From Pedobacter helvus (lineage in GTDB: Bacteria; Bacteroidota; Bacteroidia; Sphingobacteriales; Sphingobacteriaceae), in the NCBI RefSeq assembly GCF_005925325.1, contig NZ_SRMP01000008.1, positions 44,676 to 108,675 on the forward strand: a DNA stretch of 64,000 nucleotides, written 5' to 3'. Positions 17,575 to 26,006 of this stretch are shown in pieces. Each line of letters opens with the position of its first letter. The stretch's first letter is position 1. The notes under the pieces are model-generated. The model searched no databases and was not told the DNA's origin. It saw only the letters and a program-made list of their open reading frames with translations. The translations under genes and the position numbers were made by a program.

Positions 17575-19359
17575 ATGAGCGATTTTAACGACTTTAATAA
17601 CGAGCAAGTTGCCAAATTGCCTAAACATTTGAGGCAATTTATAGTAGAGCAAAATTATGGGAAATATACGCCAATAGACCAAGCGGTTTGGCGTTATGTA
17701 ATGCGTCAAAACTATAGTTATTTAAAGCACGTAGCCTATTATCCGTACATCAAAGGTTTACAAAGAGCAGGCTTAAGCATCGAGTACATCCCCGATTTGC
17801 AGACCATGAACGACAATTTGGGTAAAATTGGTTGGGGCGCAGTAACCGTTGATGGTTTTATTCCGCCAGCTGCTTTTATGGAATACCAAGCTTATAAAGT
17901 GTTGGTGATTGCTGCCGATATTCGCCAGATTAACCATATCGAATACACGCCTGCTCCAGATATTATCCACGAAAGTGCTGGCCACGCCCCTATTATTGCC
18001 GATGAAGACTACAATGCTTACCTAAGCTATTTTGGTTCTATAGGCGCAAAAGCAATGTTTTCTAGTAAGGATTTCGAACTTTACGAAGCCATCCGCAGGT
18101 TATCGATTTTAAAGGAAGCGGTTAATGTAGATGAAGCAGAAATTGCCAAGGCCGAAAAGGAACTCAAATTCATTTCAGAAAATATGGGCGAACCATCGGA
18201 AATGGCTTTGCTAGGTCGTTTGCACTGGTGGACAGTAGAATATGGTTTGATCGGAACATTGGAAAATCCGAAGATTTACGGAGCTGGTTTACTTTCTTCG
18301 ATTGGCGAAAGTGCTACCTGCATGGATCCAAAGATCAAGAAATTGTGGTACGATATCAACACTGTAAATTACACTTACGATATCACACAAGAACAACCTC
18401 AGTTATTTGTAACTCCTACGTTTCAAAACTTAATTGATGTTCTTGAGGCTTTTGCAGATACGATGGCGTTTAGACGTGGTGGTGCTGAAAGTATCCTGAA
18501 AGCTATCGAGTGTAAAAATCCAAGTACAGCGGTTTACAGCTCTGGCTTACAAGTTACAGGTGTATTTACTGATGTTGGCATCAGTAAAGATGACGAAGTA
18601 ACATTTATTAAAACCACTGGTCAATCGGCCTTAGCTTTTGATGGCAAAGAGCTGGATGGACATAGCAAGCACTATCATAAAGATGGTTTTTCATCGCCAG
18701 TTGGCAAATTAAAAGCCATTGATAAATTACTGGAAGATCATAACCTTGAAGATTTAGCTGCTATAGGCATTCTAGTTGGCGAACAAGGAAACTTGGTTTT
18801 CGAGAGTGGTATCGATGTAGACGGCACGGTGAAAGAGATTATTCGCAAAGGCGATAAAACAATTTTGATTGCGTTCGAAGGTTGTACGGTAAAGGAAGCT
18901 AACGGCAATGTATTGTTCCAGCCAGAATGGGGAACTTACGATATGGCGGTAGGCGATAAAATTGTATCAGTTTTCAACGGTGCTGCAGATAAAGATGCTT
19001 ACGAAGAAATTACTCACATTAGCGAGCAGTTAACGCATAAGATTGAATATGATGATGCTACCAAACGTTTGCACGGCTTGTACCAACAGGTAAGAGATAT
19101 TCGTGAAGCTGGTGAAGGCACAGAAAAATTAGCTGAAATTTTTAACGAATTAAAAACTAGTTTCCGTTACGATTGGCTTTGTGCAATGCAGATTTTAGAG
19201 ATTTTGCAGCATACAGCAACTAATCCGTCGTTAGAAAGCGAAGTGAGGATCTATCTCGAAATGAAAGCAGCTAATGAAAAAGAACTGAGCAAGCTAATCA
19301 ATGATGGTTTTCATGTAATTGCTAACCCAGTAACACAGTTGATTACTGTAGAGGATTAG
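17575..19359 (+). CDS. aromatic amino acid hydroxylase (phenylalanine 4-monooxygenase family), long form
   Basis: The protein has 594 residues. The biopterin-dependent hydroxylase core fills roughly residues 20-330. The iron ligands are visible: His132 and His137 in IIHESAGHAP and Glu222 in WTVEYGLIG. About 260 residues follow the core (from about 330) with mixed alpha/beta sequence I do not recognise; ordinary bacterial enzymes of this family are near 260-300 residues. The reaction is phenylalanine to tyrosine with O2 and tetrahydropterin. It opens a window region that also carries hppD, hmgA and fumarylacetoacetase, so it probably feeds phenylalanine into tyrosine breakdown. A strong bidirectional terminator follows. 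Confidence 0.92.
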   Translation: MSDFNDFNNEQVAKLPKHLRQFIVEQNYGKYTPIDQAVWRYVMRQNYSYLKHVAYYPYIKGLQRAGLSIEYIPDLQTMNDNLGKIGWGAVTVDGFIPPAAFMEYQAYKVLVIAADIRQINHIEYTPAPDIIHESAGHAPIIADEDYNAYLSYFGSIGAKAMFSSKDFELYEAIRRLSILKEAVNVDEAEIAKAEKELKFISENMGEPSEMALLGRLHWWTVEYGLIGTLENPKIYGAGLLSSIGESATCMDPKIKKLWYDINTVNYTYDITQEQPQLFVTPTFQNLIDVLEAFADTMAFRRGGAESILKAIECKNPSTAVYSSGLQVTGVFTDVGISKDDEVTFIKTTGQSALAFDGKELDGHSKHYHKDGFSSPVGKLKAIDKLLEDHNLEDLAAIGILVGEQGNLVFESGIDVDGTVKEIIRKGDKTILIAFEGCTVKEANGNVLFQPEWGTYDMAVGDKIVSVFNGAADKDAYEEITHISEQLTHKIEYDDATKRLHGLYQQVRDIREAGEGTEKLAEIFNELKTSFRYDWLCAMQILEILQHTATNPSLESEVRIYLEMKAANEKELSKLINDGFHVIANPVTQLITVED

Positions 19360-19368
19360 TATTTAAAT

Positions 19369-19401
19369 AAACTTACGAAGTTTTTGAAACTTCGTAAGTT
19401 T
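19369..19401. terminator. bidirectional Rho-independent terminator
   Basis: AAACTTACGAAGTTT/AAACTTCGTAAGTTT is a perfect 15-bp stem with a TTG loop, placed between the convergent hydroxylase and PhnA genes. Confidence 0.92.
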
Positions 19402-19411
19402 ATACCTTACT

Positions 19412-19966
19412 TTAATTATTCTTCTTTACGTATTTCGTTAAGATCACGATCATTTGCTCATTGATTTTACCTTCAATCTGCTCATTGTTATCATGAACTA
19501 ACCTAATTCTTTTTACAACCGTACCTTTTGGCGCACTAAAATTAGTGCCTTTCACATCCAGAGCTTGCGTTAAAACTACAGTATCACCATTCTCTAACAC
19601 GTTGCCAAAGGCATCTATATGAACCGCAGCAGTTTCTAATCCACTCATTCCCCACTGGATCACGTCTTCATCTAAATCAACCATGCTCAAAACGCCGCTT
19701 GCCCAATCTTCGTCTTTATAACTTTGTAGAATACGATAACTCAACGCTTGTACACTTGGCTCTGGGTTCCAAATACTTCCCTCAATTACTCTCCAATAAA
19801 AACTCTGGTCTGTTGCCTCTACATTTGTTAGGCAATCGTTACACAAAGCAACCTGATTTTCAATTACATCATCTTTTTTTGGACTTACCACATAGGCGTT
19901 TACAGCTTCTGTTTTATTGCACAACTCACATAATCCCCCACTGCGTTCTTTTAGTTTTTCTAACAT
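19412..19966 (-). CDS. PhnA-domain protein
   Basis: The protein has 184 residues. An N-terminal zinc ribbon (CELC near residue 15 and CNDC near 43) is followed by a C-terminal PhnA domain (ALDVKGTNFSAPKGTVVKRIRL, near 140-160). The name comes from alkylphosphonate operons, but the domain is not an enzyme of that pathway and occurs widely with unknown function. No phosphonate gene is nearby. Convergent with the hydroxylase. Confidence 0.88.
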   Translation of the reverse strand: MLEKLKERSGGLCELCNKTEAVNAYVVSPKKDDVIENQVALCNDCLTNVEATDQSFYWRVIEGSIWNPEPSVQALSYRILQSYKDEDWASGVLSMVDLDEDVIQWGMSGLETAAVHIDAFGNVLENGDTVVLTQALDVKGTNFSAPKGTVVKRIRLVHDNNEQIEGKINEQMIVILTKYVKKNN

Positions 19967-20073
19967 GTCTTTTTCGAATTCAAGCGGCGAATTTACTCAT
20001 TTAAGTTGATCAGCATCAAAAATGTAGCGTTAATCATTTTTTTAAACTGCAAATGCGAAACATTTATAATCCC

Positions 20074-20081
20074 TATCTTTG
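20074..20081 (+). promoter_or_regulatory. Bacteroidota -7 promoter element
   Basis: TATCTTTG fits the TAnnTTTG -7 consensus, ending 18 bases before the ATG at 20100. It also argues against the in-frame TTG at 20079 as a start, because that codon lies inside the promoter box. Confidence 0.5.
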
Positions 20082-20099
20082 CCGCTCAAATTAGTTGTT

Positions 20100-20801
20100 A
20101 TGAATATCATCATTACGGGAGCCAGTAGCGGCATAGGTTTCGAAGCAGCATTAGAATTTAGTTTAGACACTAAAAATAAAGTAGTATGTATTGCACGTTC
20201 GGCCGACAAATTGCGCAAACTTCATGAAATTGCAAAAAGCATTACTCCAGAATGCACTTTGCTACCTGTAGCTTTTGATTTAGTGAATGATGATTACAAT
20301 GCGCTTATTCCTTTTATTGAGCAAAGACTTGGAACTGTAGATATTTTGATTAATAATGCTGGTGCTTTAGTTAACAAACCAATACTAGAAACTACTGAAA
20401 GTGATTTAGCAGAAATGTTAGAACACAACGTAATAAGCCATTTTAAAATGACCCGGTATATGCTACAGTTCATGTCTGTAGGTGCTCACATTGTAAATAT
20501 TGGTAGCATGGGAGGCTTTCAAGGAAGCGTTAAATTTCCAGGACTAGCGGCTTACTCTGCTAGTAAAGCTGCTTTACATACCTTAACAGAATGTATGGCT
20601 CAAGAGTTAATACAGACTGGCATTAAAATTAATTGCCTAGCGTTAGGATCTGCTCAAACCGAAATGCTGGAAGCGGCATTTCCGGGATATGAAAGCCCTG
20701 TGATGGCCTTTGAAATGGGCAAGTACGTTGCAGATTTCGCTAAAACAGGACACAAGTTTTTTAACGGGAAGGTGTTGCCAGTAGCGGTTACCACTCCATA
20801 A
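20100..20801 (+). CDS. short-chain dehydrogenase/reductase
   Basis: The protein has 233 residues from the ATG at 20100. It shows the classical SDR pattern: TGASSGIG nucleotide-binding loop at the N-terminus, NNAG after beta-strand 4, the catalytic Ser in GSMGGF and the YSASK Tyr-Lys pair. The substrate is unknown. The C-terminal end lacks the usual long substrate-binding extension and finishes with NGKVLPVAVTTP. Short spacing (about 95 bases) to the next gene suggests separate regulation. Confidence 0.9.
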   Translation: MNIIITGASSGIGFEAALEFSLDTKNKVVCIARSADKLRKLHEIAKSITPECTLLPVAFDLVNDDYNALIPFIEQRLGTVDILINNAGALVNKPILETTESDLAEMLEHNVISHFKMTRYMLQFMSVGAHIVNIGSMGGFQGSVKFPGLAAYSASKAALHTLTECMAQELIQTGIKINCLALGSAQTEMLEAAFPGYESPVMAFEMGKYVADFAKTGHKFFNGKVLPVAVTTP

Positions 20802-20895
20802 ATCGCTAAAACGACTATATCTAGCTAATATCATTTTTTGGCAACAATATTGCTACTAGCCAATCTAATTAAAATGAAAACTAAAATTAATTAGA

Positions 20896-21264
20896 ATGGA
20901 AAACAACGTTACTACTGCAGACAATGGCAAGACCGCCTCAATTATCAGCTATTTTACCATCATTGGCTGGTTAATCGCATACTTCGCTATGCACAAAGAC
21001 AATAGAACTGAATTAGGTAGCTATCAACTAAGGCAAACGCTTCTTTTAAACATTGCTGCTATTGTATTGGGTTGGGGCTTAGGCTTCGTACTCGGTATTT
21101 TAATTACCACAACAGGAATTTTTTCACTTGTTTCCATTTCTTACCTAGTTCAATTAGGCATTTTCATCATTTGGTTAATTGGATTAATTGGCGCTATTAA
21201 TGGCCAGAAAAAACCGATGCCAATTATTGGAGAGAAAGCACAAACGATGTTTGCTTCTATATAA
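20896..21264 (+). CDS. DUF4870-like small membrane protein
   Basis: The protein has 122 residues with three hydrophobic helices and the motif YQLRQTLLLNIAA that marks DUF4870/Tic20-like proteins. The N-terminal part (DNGKTASIISYFTIIGWLIAYF) and the C-terminal helix with GLIGAINGQKKPMPI fit that family. Function unknown; a strong terminator follows the gene. Confidence 0.78.
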   Translation: MENNVTTADNGKTASIISYFTIIGWLIAYFAMHKDNRTELGSYQLRQTLLLNIAAIVLGWGLGFVLGILITTTGIFSLVSISYLVQLGIFIIWLIGLIGAINGQKKPMPIIGEKAQTMFASI

Positions 21265-21285
21265 AATGAAGTTCAATTTTTATAA

Positions 21286-21318
21286 AATAAGCCCTAGCAT
21301 ACGTTAGGGCTTATTTTT
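21286..21318 (+). terminator. Rho-independent terminator
   Basis: AATAAGCCCTA/TAGGGCTTATT is a perfect 11-bp stem with an 8-base loop and a T6 tail. Confidence 0.92.
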
Positions 21319-21386
21319 TGCTCCACAACCAACAAGTTTTCAACATTTTATACAAGTGTTTTCTTTTTTTAGTTAAGTTTGAAACA

Positions 21387-21923
21387 ATGAAGAAAATACT
21401 TTTAACCATCTTTTTGCTCGGTAGTATAGCTTTCAGCTCTAAAGCGCAAGACAATGTGTCTTTAACTGTGCAATATCAAAAGATGATGGAGAAAGTGATT
21501 GGCCGTATTCCAGAGGTAGCCAATTCTACATCAAATAAAATCATGGACTTTGCCAAATCACTAATTGGAACTAGATATCGCTATGCGTCTAGCAATCCCG
21601 AAATTGGTTTTGACTGTTCTGGTTTTGTAAGCTATGTTTACAAGCAATTCGGTTTTACAGGAGCTCGCTCTTCGGCAGATTTTGCTAAAAAAGGCAAAGC
21701 CATCAAACTAGCAGATGCTAAAGTTGGTGACGTGTTAGTTTTTACCGGCTCTAACTCGAGAGTAAGAAGACCTGGACATGTAGGAATTATCTATTCAATT
21801 GACGAAGAAGGTAAAATCAAATTCATTCATTCTTCTTCTGGCAAAGCTAAAGGCGTAACCATTACCGATTTAGAAGGCTATTACAAAAACCGTTTCTTAA
21901 AGGCAGTTACAGTGATGGAGTAA
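21387..21923 (+). CDS. NlpC/P60 (C40) family peptidase
   Basis: The protein has 178 residues from the ATG at 21387 (signal peptide MKKILLTIFLLGSIAFSSKA). The frame is open upstream to 21318 but that stretch encodes no plausible signal and crosses the previous terminator. The NlpC/P60 domain has Cys77 in GFDCSGFV and His131 in RPGHVGII. It is a minimal periplasmic peptidoglycan endopeptidase, without the SH3 domains seen in the 14401-15603 protein. Confidence 0.88.
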   Translation: MKKILLTIFLLGSIAFSSKAQDNVSLTVQYQKMMEKVIGRIPEVANSTSNKIMDFAKSLIGTRYRYASSNPEIGFDCSGFVSYVYKQFGFTGARSSADFAKKGKAIKLADAKVGDVLVFTGSNSRVRRPGHVGIIYSIDEEGKIKFIHSSSGKAKGVTITDLEGYYKNRFLKAVTVME

Positions 21924-22010
21924 GCTAGTGATCAGGAATTAGGAACTAGATATCAGTCATGATGCTAAAGACCTTCAGCATTTCAGTCTTTTCAACTCAT
22001 GCCTCATTAA

Positions 22011-22043
22011 CTTTCGGACTTTCCTGACTAAAAACTTCCCGAC
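22011..22043. repeat. CTTTCGGACTTTC intergenic repeat
   Basis: CTTTCGGACTTTCCTGACTA and nearby CTTCCCGACTA recur, partly inverted, in the spacer at 25866-25992. They lie in the convergent gap between the C40 peptidase and the flavin reductase-like gene. Confidence 0.5.
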
Positions 22044-22046
22044 TAT

Positions 22047-22934
22047 TTAAAGCAATAACACCTTCAAAGCGTCTGCTACTTTTCCATAAGCAATTAGCTC
22101 TTTTGCAAACTCATGTAGCTCTCTTTCTCTGTTGGTTTCATCGCCAATGGTAGCATCTAAGATATCTTTCACGTTAGTGTTCCATTGCATATCGGAAACT
22201 TCCCCTTCTGTAGGCAACTGTTCTTCGTTACCTAACAAACCTAAATCGTTACCTGTAAGTACTTTTGAACGACGAACTGAAAGCGGTAGTGCATCTACAC
22301 CAATCCCTAAAGTGGTTAACGGTTTTGGAACGGTAAACAAACTCTCTGGCGTAACCCGGCTGTACCAATTACCACCTAAACGAGCTACTAAATCTATTTT
22401 CTGCTGATCGATCTTACCTTCCGCATCTAAAATTTCTTCTTTAACATGAATGATTTTAATCTCGGCTAGCACTAAATTTCCAGCCCCATGTTGATCGCCC
22501 AAAGGGATGATTTGACTTACTACACATTCTAACGATACAGGTGCTTCAGCAACTCTTGGTGGTTTTACCAAATGCGATGTTTCCATAGTAAAACCTGATT
22601 TATCAAATTCGTTTACGCCTTTGCCGTATTCCGTACTCGATAAACTGGTTTGCTGCACCATCGCATAATTCACAATATTGATGACACACTCCCCCACTTC
22701 TTGCACATTTTCTAAAGTATGCTTGGTGGTGTTATCTCTTACCCTACGTGCTGGTGAAAAAATACAAACAGGCGGATTGGTACTGAAAAGATTAAAAAAA
22801 CTAAACGGGCTGAGATTGACATTGCCTTCTGCATCTACTGTTGAAGCTAAACATATAGGACGTGGTGCAATGGCGTATTGCAAGTAGTTCTGCAATTGCA
22901 TTGGAGAAAGGTCTTCGCATTTTAGTGTTAGCAT
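22047..22934 (-). CDS. flavin reductase-like protein of the tyrosine-degradation region
   Basis: The protein has 295 residues from the ATG at 22934. The FMN-binding split-barrel core includes YAIAPRPICLASTVDAEG, NLSPFSFFNLFSTNPP and the flavin-contact SPARRVRDNTTKHTLEN. The frame is open upstream for 52 codons, but that part is a translated intergenic hairpin repeat (22988-23055) and is not used. Related proteins are usual neighbours of homogentisate genes in Bacteroidota; the electron acceptor or substrate is not known. It is transcribed with fumarylacetoacetase's strand but separated from it by repeats. Confidence 0.85.
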   Translation of the reverse strand: MLTLKCEDLSPMQLQNYLQYAIAPRPICLASTVDAEGNVNLSPFSFFNLFSTNPPVCIFSPARRVRDNTTKHTLENVQEVGECVINIVNYAMVQQTSLSSTEYGKGVNEFDKSGFTMETSHLVKPPRVAEAPVSLECVVSQIIPLGDQHGAGNLVLAEIKIIHVKEEILDAEGKIDQQKIDLVARLGGNWYSRVTPESLFTVPKPLTTLGIGVDALPLSVRRSKVLTGNDLGLLGNEEQLPTEGEVSDMQWNTNVKDILDATIGDETNRERELHEFAKELIAYGKVADALKVLLL

Positions 22935-22987
22935 GATGTGGGGTTGAAATGTTTTAAGGTTGGAAAGTTTAATATTGTTTTGAGCGC

Positions 22988-23055
22988 TGTCATCCTGAGC
23001 TTGTCGAAGGATTTTTAATATATTTTGCAGACGCTTCGACAGGCTCAGCGTGACA
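22988..23055. repeat. palindromic intergenic repeat (TCATCCTGAGC type)
   Basis: TGTCATCCTGAGCTTGTCGA and CGACAGGCTCAGCGTGACA are nearly exact inverted copies around an AT-rich centre. It is a large hairpin of a type found many times in Bacteroidota genomes. It explains the false N-terminal extension of the adjacent gene. Confidence 0.75.
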
Positions 23056-23130
23056 CTGAACGAAAGGCAAAGGTTACAAAAATGCACCACTGCTGTCGGA
23101 TTTAGCGTAGAAAGGTTTACCTCTGTAACC

Positions 23131-23173
23131 TAAACCTGATAGCAGCGGCACGCAGTAGAGCGAATAGCAGGGC
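23131..23173. repeat. diverged copy of the CCTGAT...AGCAGGGC repeat
   Basis: It begins TAAACCTGAT and ends TAGCAGGGC like the copies at 29596-29666 and 33856-33925, but the central part is shorter and different. Confidence 0.5.
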
Positions 23174-23212
23174 CTTCGTAACCGAAACGCACTAAACCCT
23201 GCTTTTCAAATT

Positions 23213-24208
23213 TTATTTTTTAAGTGCTAGTATCGAAAAATCAGTATCTACTTTGGTAATATTGTTAGTCAAAGCACCCAATCCAGTAATTTCCATTTCT
23301 ACATGATCATCTGGTTGCAGCCATTGAACTTGATAATTCGGATCGTTCAACAAACCTGTGCCATTTAATTCCAAGAAACAGCCCGTGCCCACAGTTCCCG
23401 AACCAATCACATCGCCAGGCAAAATATCTACACCATACGCACAGCGTTCAATAATCTCTGCAAAAGTCCAATCCATATCGGCCATGTTACCGCTAGAAAC
23501 CTCAATACCATTTACCTTACATGTCATTTTAAGGTTGTAAGCATTTCCAACATGGTTTTCTTTTGCAGCTACTTTATATTGTTCCAATTCATCTGGTGTT
23601 ACCAACCAAGGACCAATTACAGTAGAAAAATCCTTTCCTTTTGCTGGGCCAAGATTTAACAGCATCTCTTCCATTTGCAAAGTACGGGCACTCATATCGT
23701 TCATAATGGTATAACCCGCAATGTACTCATCAGCTTCCGAAGCTTTGATATTACGTCCTTTTTTACCGATTACCACAGCTACTTCCAATTCAAAATCTAG
23801 CTTTTGGAAATGATCTGGCATACATTCAATTTCGCCTGGACCTTGAATGGCGTTGTGGTTAGTAAAATAGAAAATTGGATATTGGTCGAACTCGGCAATC
23901 ATATCTACCTTACGATTTCTACGGGCCGCAGCCACGTGCTGCCTGAAAGCATAACCATCTCTACACGAAGTTGGGTGTGGAACTGGAGCTAACAATTCGT
24001 AAAAAACCTCTTCCTTTGGAGCCAATGAGCCGTCTAAAATATCCTGATTAACTTTTTTAGCTCTTTCCATTAAAGGCTCGCCACCTTCTAAAAAAGCGTT
24101 CATGTTATCGGGGATCAGTTTATCGCAAGAATTAAGATTATAGATATGACCATTTGCATAAATGCCTAAATGCTCTTTATCTTCTGTTTTATAGGATACA
24201 AGCTTCAT
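23213..24208 (-). CDS. fumarylacetoacetate hydrolase family protein
   Basis: The protein has 331 residues. The FAH fold signatures are DFELEVAVVIGKKG (acidic metal ligands, residues about 130-145), DMSART (the conserved MNDMSART near 165), GPWLVTPDE and GTVGTGCFLELNG. It cleaves fumarylacetoacetate to fumarate and acetoacetate, the last step of tyrosine breakdown; other family members act on related diketo acids. Context with homogentisate and hydroxyphenylpyruvate dioxygenases makes the first reading likely. It is divergent from hmgA across about 490 bases. Confidence 0.9.
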   Translation of the reverse strand: MKLVSYKTEDKEHLGIYANGHIYNLNSCDKLIPDNMNAFLEGGEPLMERAKKVNQDILDGSLAPKEEVFYELLAPVPHPTSCRDGYAFRQHVAAARRNRKVDMIAEFDQYPIFYFTNHNAIQGPGEIECMPDHFQKLDFELEVAVVIGKKGRNIKASEADEYIAGYTIMNDMSARTLQMEEMLLNLGPAKGKDFSTVIGPWLVTPDELEQYKVAAKENHVGNAYNLKMTCKVNGIEVSSGNMADMDWTFAEIIERCAYGVDILPGDVIGSGTVGTGCFLELNGTGLLNDPNYQVQWLQPDDHVEMEITGLGALTNNITKVDTDFSILALKK

Positions 24209-24698
24209 TTTTAAATAATTTAGTTAGCGATGTCAATATCCACATCCCAATGGAACAACAATATTTATTGGAGATGGTTTATAATTGGATGTGGTCAAAG
24301 CTATGAAAGGAGTTTGGGTTTTCCAAAAGCTGTACAATGTTATTATTTTTTATTTTATTAACCACCTAAGACACATAAGAGCATCTTAGTTTAAGCAATT
24401 CCTAAAATGACCTAAGGTGACTTAGATGGTAAAGTTTTAAAAGAGAAACATGATGTTTGAAACATTGATTTTAAAAAGCTAATTTTACAAAAGCAAAATG
24501 AATGAGATTTTCCCATATCACAACCATTGTGTAGCAGAAGTATTTTCTGCCTACCGATATGCGTTGCTATCTAAGTTGATTTTCGCACAATATTCTTTAT
24601 AGATAATTTACATCTATTCTCAACGTTTTTAAAACGTTCCGAAAACGCTTTCCGTTATTATTCGTTATATTTAATTCTAACCAAATTAACCGTATCAT
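24209..24698. promoter_or_regulatory. divergent promoter region of FAH and hmgA
   Basis: The 490 bases between divergent genes hold no convincing gene. An ACCACCTAAGACACATAAGAGCAT element with an imperfect inverted partner (CCTAAGGTGACTTAGATGG) covers 24358-24429 and is related to a copy at 33801-33840. AT-rich sequence near 24600-24690 should hold the hmgA promoter. Whether a regulator binds is not evident. Confidence 0.5.
24358..24429. repeat. ACCACCTAAGACACATAAG-type intergenic repeat
   Basis: AACCACCTAAGACACATAAG, GCATCTTAGTTTAAG and GACCTAAGGTGACTTAGATGG form a partly palindromic block. A shorter relative (CAACCATTTAAGACATATAA) is at 33801-33840. Confidence 0.55.
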
Positions 24699-25865
24699 AT
24701 GCCAATTTATCACACTTTAGGAAGTATACCTCCTAAAAGACATACCGTTTTCCGTAAGCCAAATGGCGATTTATATGCCGAAGAATTGGTTTCGACCGAA
24801 GGTTTTTCGAGTTTATACTCCTTGGTTTATCACTGCCATCCGCCTACTATTGTAAAAGCGATTGGTGAACCTTACAATGTAGAGCCTAAGATTGCGAGGG
24901 AAAAGCATTTGCGCCATACGAGTTTGCTGGGTTTCAATGTGAAACCGGAAGATGATTATTTGCAAAGCCGTAAGCCTGTATTGGTAAATAGCGATTTGCA
25001 CATTTCTTTGGCAGCTCCTCGAAAATCGATGACTGATTATTTTTACAAGAACAGTCAGGCAGACGAGGTGATTTTTATTCACGAAGGAACGGGGAAATTA
25101 AAAACTGGCTTTGGAGAAATTGCTTTCGAATACGGAGATTACTTAGTTGTTCCTCGTGGCACGATTTACCAATTGGAATTCAATGATGAGAAAAATCGCT
25201 TGTTCATTGTTGAGAGTTTCAGTCCAATTCGTACCCCAAAAAGATATAGAAATGCTTTTGGACAGTTAGAGGAACATTCTCCATTTTGTGAGCGAGATAT
25301 CAAAAGACCCCAAAACCTACAAACCTTTGACGAAGCTGGCGATTTTAAAGTACTGATCAAGAAGCAAGGGATCATGTATCCTTACACCTATGGTACGCAC
25401 CCTTTTGATTTTGTAGGTTGGGATGGTTTTCATTATCCATGGGGATTTTCGATCCATAACTTTGAACCGATTACCGGCCGTTTGCACCAACCACCACCAG
25501 TGCACCAAACTTTCGAAGGACACAACTTCGTGATCTGTTCCTTTGTACCTCGAAAATACGATTACCATCCATTAGCAATTCCAGCTCCTTATAATCACAG
25601 TAATGTAGATAGCGATGAGGTTTTGTACTACGTAGATGGTGATTTCATGAGTAGAAAAAGTGTGGTGAAAGGACAAATTACTTTACATCCAGGCGGCATC
25701 CCTCACGGACCACATCCTGGAACAGTAGAAAAATCAATCGGAAAAGAAAGCACAGAAGAACTAGCCGTAATGATTGATCCTTTTAGACCATTAATGTTAA
25801 CTGAAGATGCTATCGCAATTGAAGACGAAAGCTACCATAAAAGTTGGCAGGTGAACGTGGAGTAA
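24699..25865 (+). CDS. hmgA: homogentisate 1,2-dioxygenase
   Basis: The protein has 388 residues, a bicupin. The C-terminal cupin holds the iron region HPGGIPHGPHPG (near 328-340) preceded by NSDEVLYYV-like DSDEVLYYVDGDF, and the N-terminal part has FIHEGTGKLKTGFGEI and YGDYLVVPRGTIYQ. It opens the ring of homogentisate with O2 to give maleylacetoacetate. The next gene, hppD, makes its substrate, 141 bases downstream on the same strand. No maleylacetoacetate isomerase gene is seen in the window. Confidence 0.95.
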   Translation: MPIYHTLGSIPPKRHTVFRKPNGDLYAEELVSTEGFSSLYSLVYHCHPPTIVKAIGEPYNVEPKIAREKHLRHTSLLGFNVKPEDDYLQSRKPVLVNSDLHISLAAPRKSMTDYFYKNSQADEVIFIHEGTGKLKTGFGEIAFEYGDYLVVPRGTIYQLEFNDEKNRLFIVESFSPIRTPKRYRNAFGQLEEHSPFCERDIKRPQNLQTFDEAGDFKVLIKKQGIMYPYTYGTHPFDFVGWDGFHYPWGFSIHNFEPITGRLHQPPPVHQTFEGHNFVICSFVPRKYDYHPLAIPAPYNHSNVDSDEVLYYVDGDFMSRKSVVKGQITLHPGGIPHGPHPGTVEKSIGKESTEELAVMIDPFRPLMLTEDAIAIEDESYHKSWQVNVE

Positions 25866-25992
25866 AGTTGGAAAGTTATTAGTCTGGAAAGTCCGAAAGA
25901 CATAACGACGAAATTACCTACACAAGATTTTTCCACTTATACAATTAAAAACATTAACATCCGATTTTTCGTTCTTCCGGACTTTCGGACTA
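25866..25992. repeat. inverted AGTCCGAAAG/CTTTCGGACT spacer between hmgA and hppD
   Basis: AGTCTGGAAAGTCCGAAAGAC (25880-25901) and CTTCCGGACTTTCGGACTA (25974-25992) face each other as an inverted pair that could fold in the mRNA between the two cistrons. The same words recur at 22011-22043. Confidence 0.55.
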
Positions 25993-26006
25993 ATTAAAAA
26001 CAAACA

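Noticed and set aside
22935..23090. N-terminal extension of the flavin reductase-like protein
   Set aside because: The extra 52 codons are a translated palindromic repeat; the ATG at 22934 gives a standard N-terminus.
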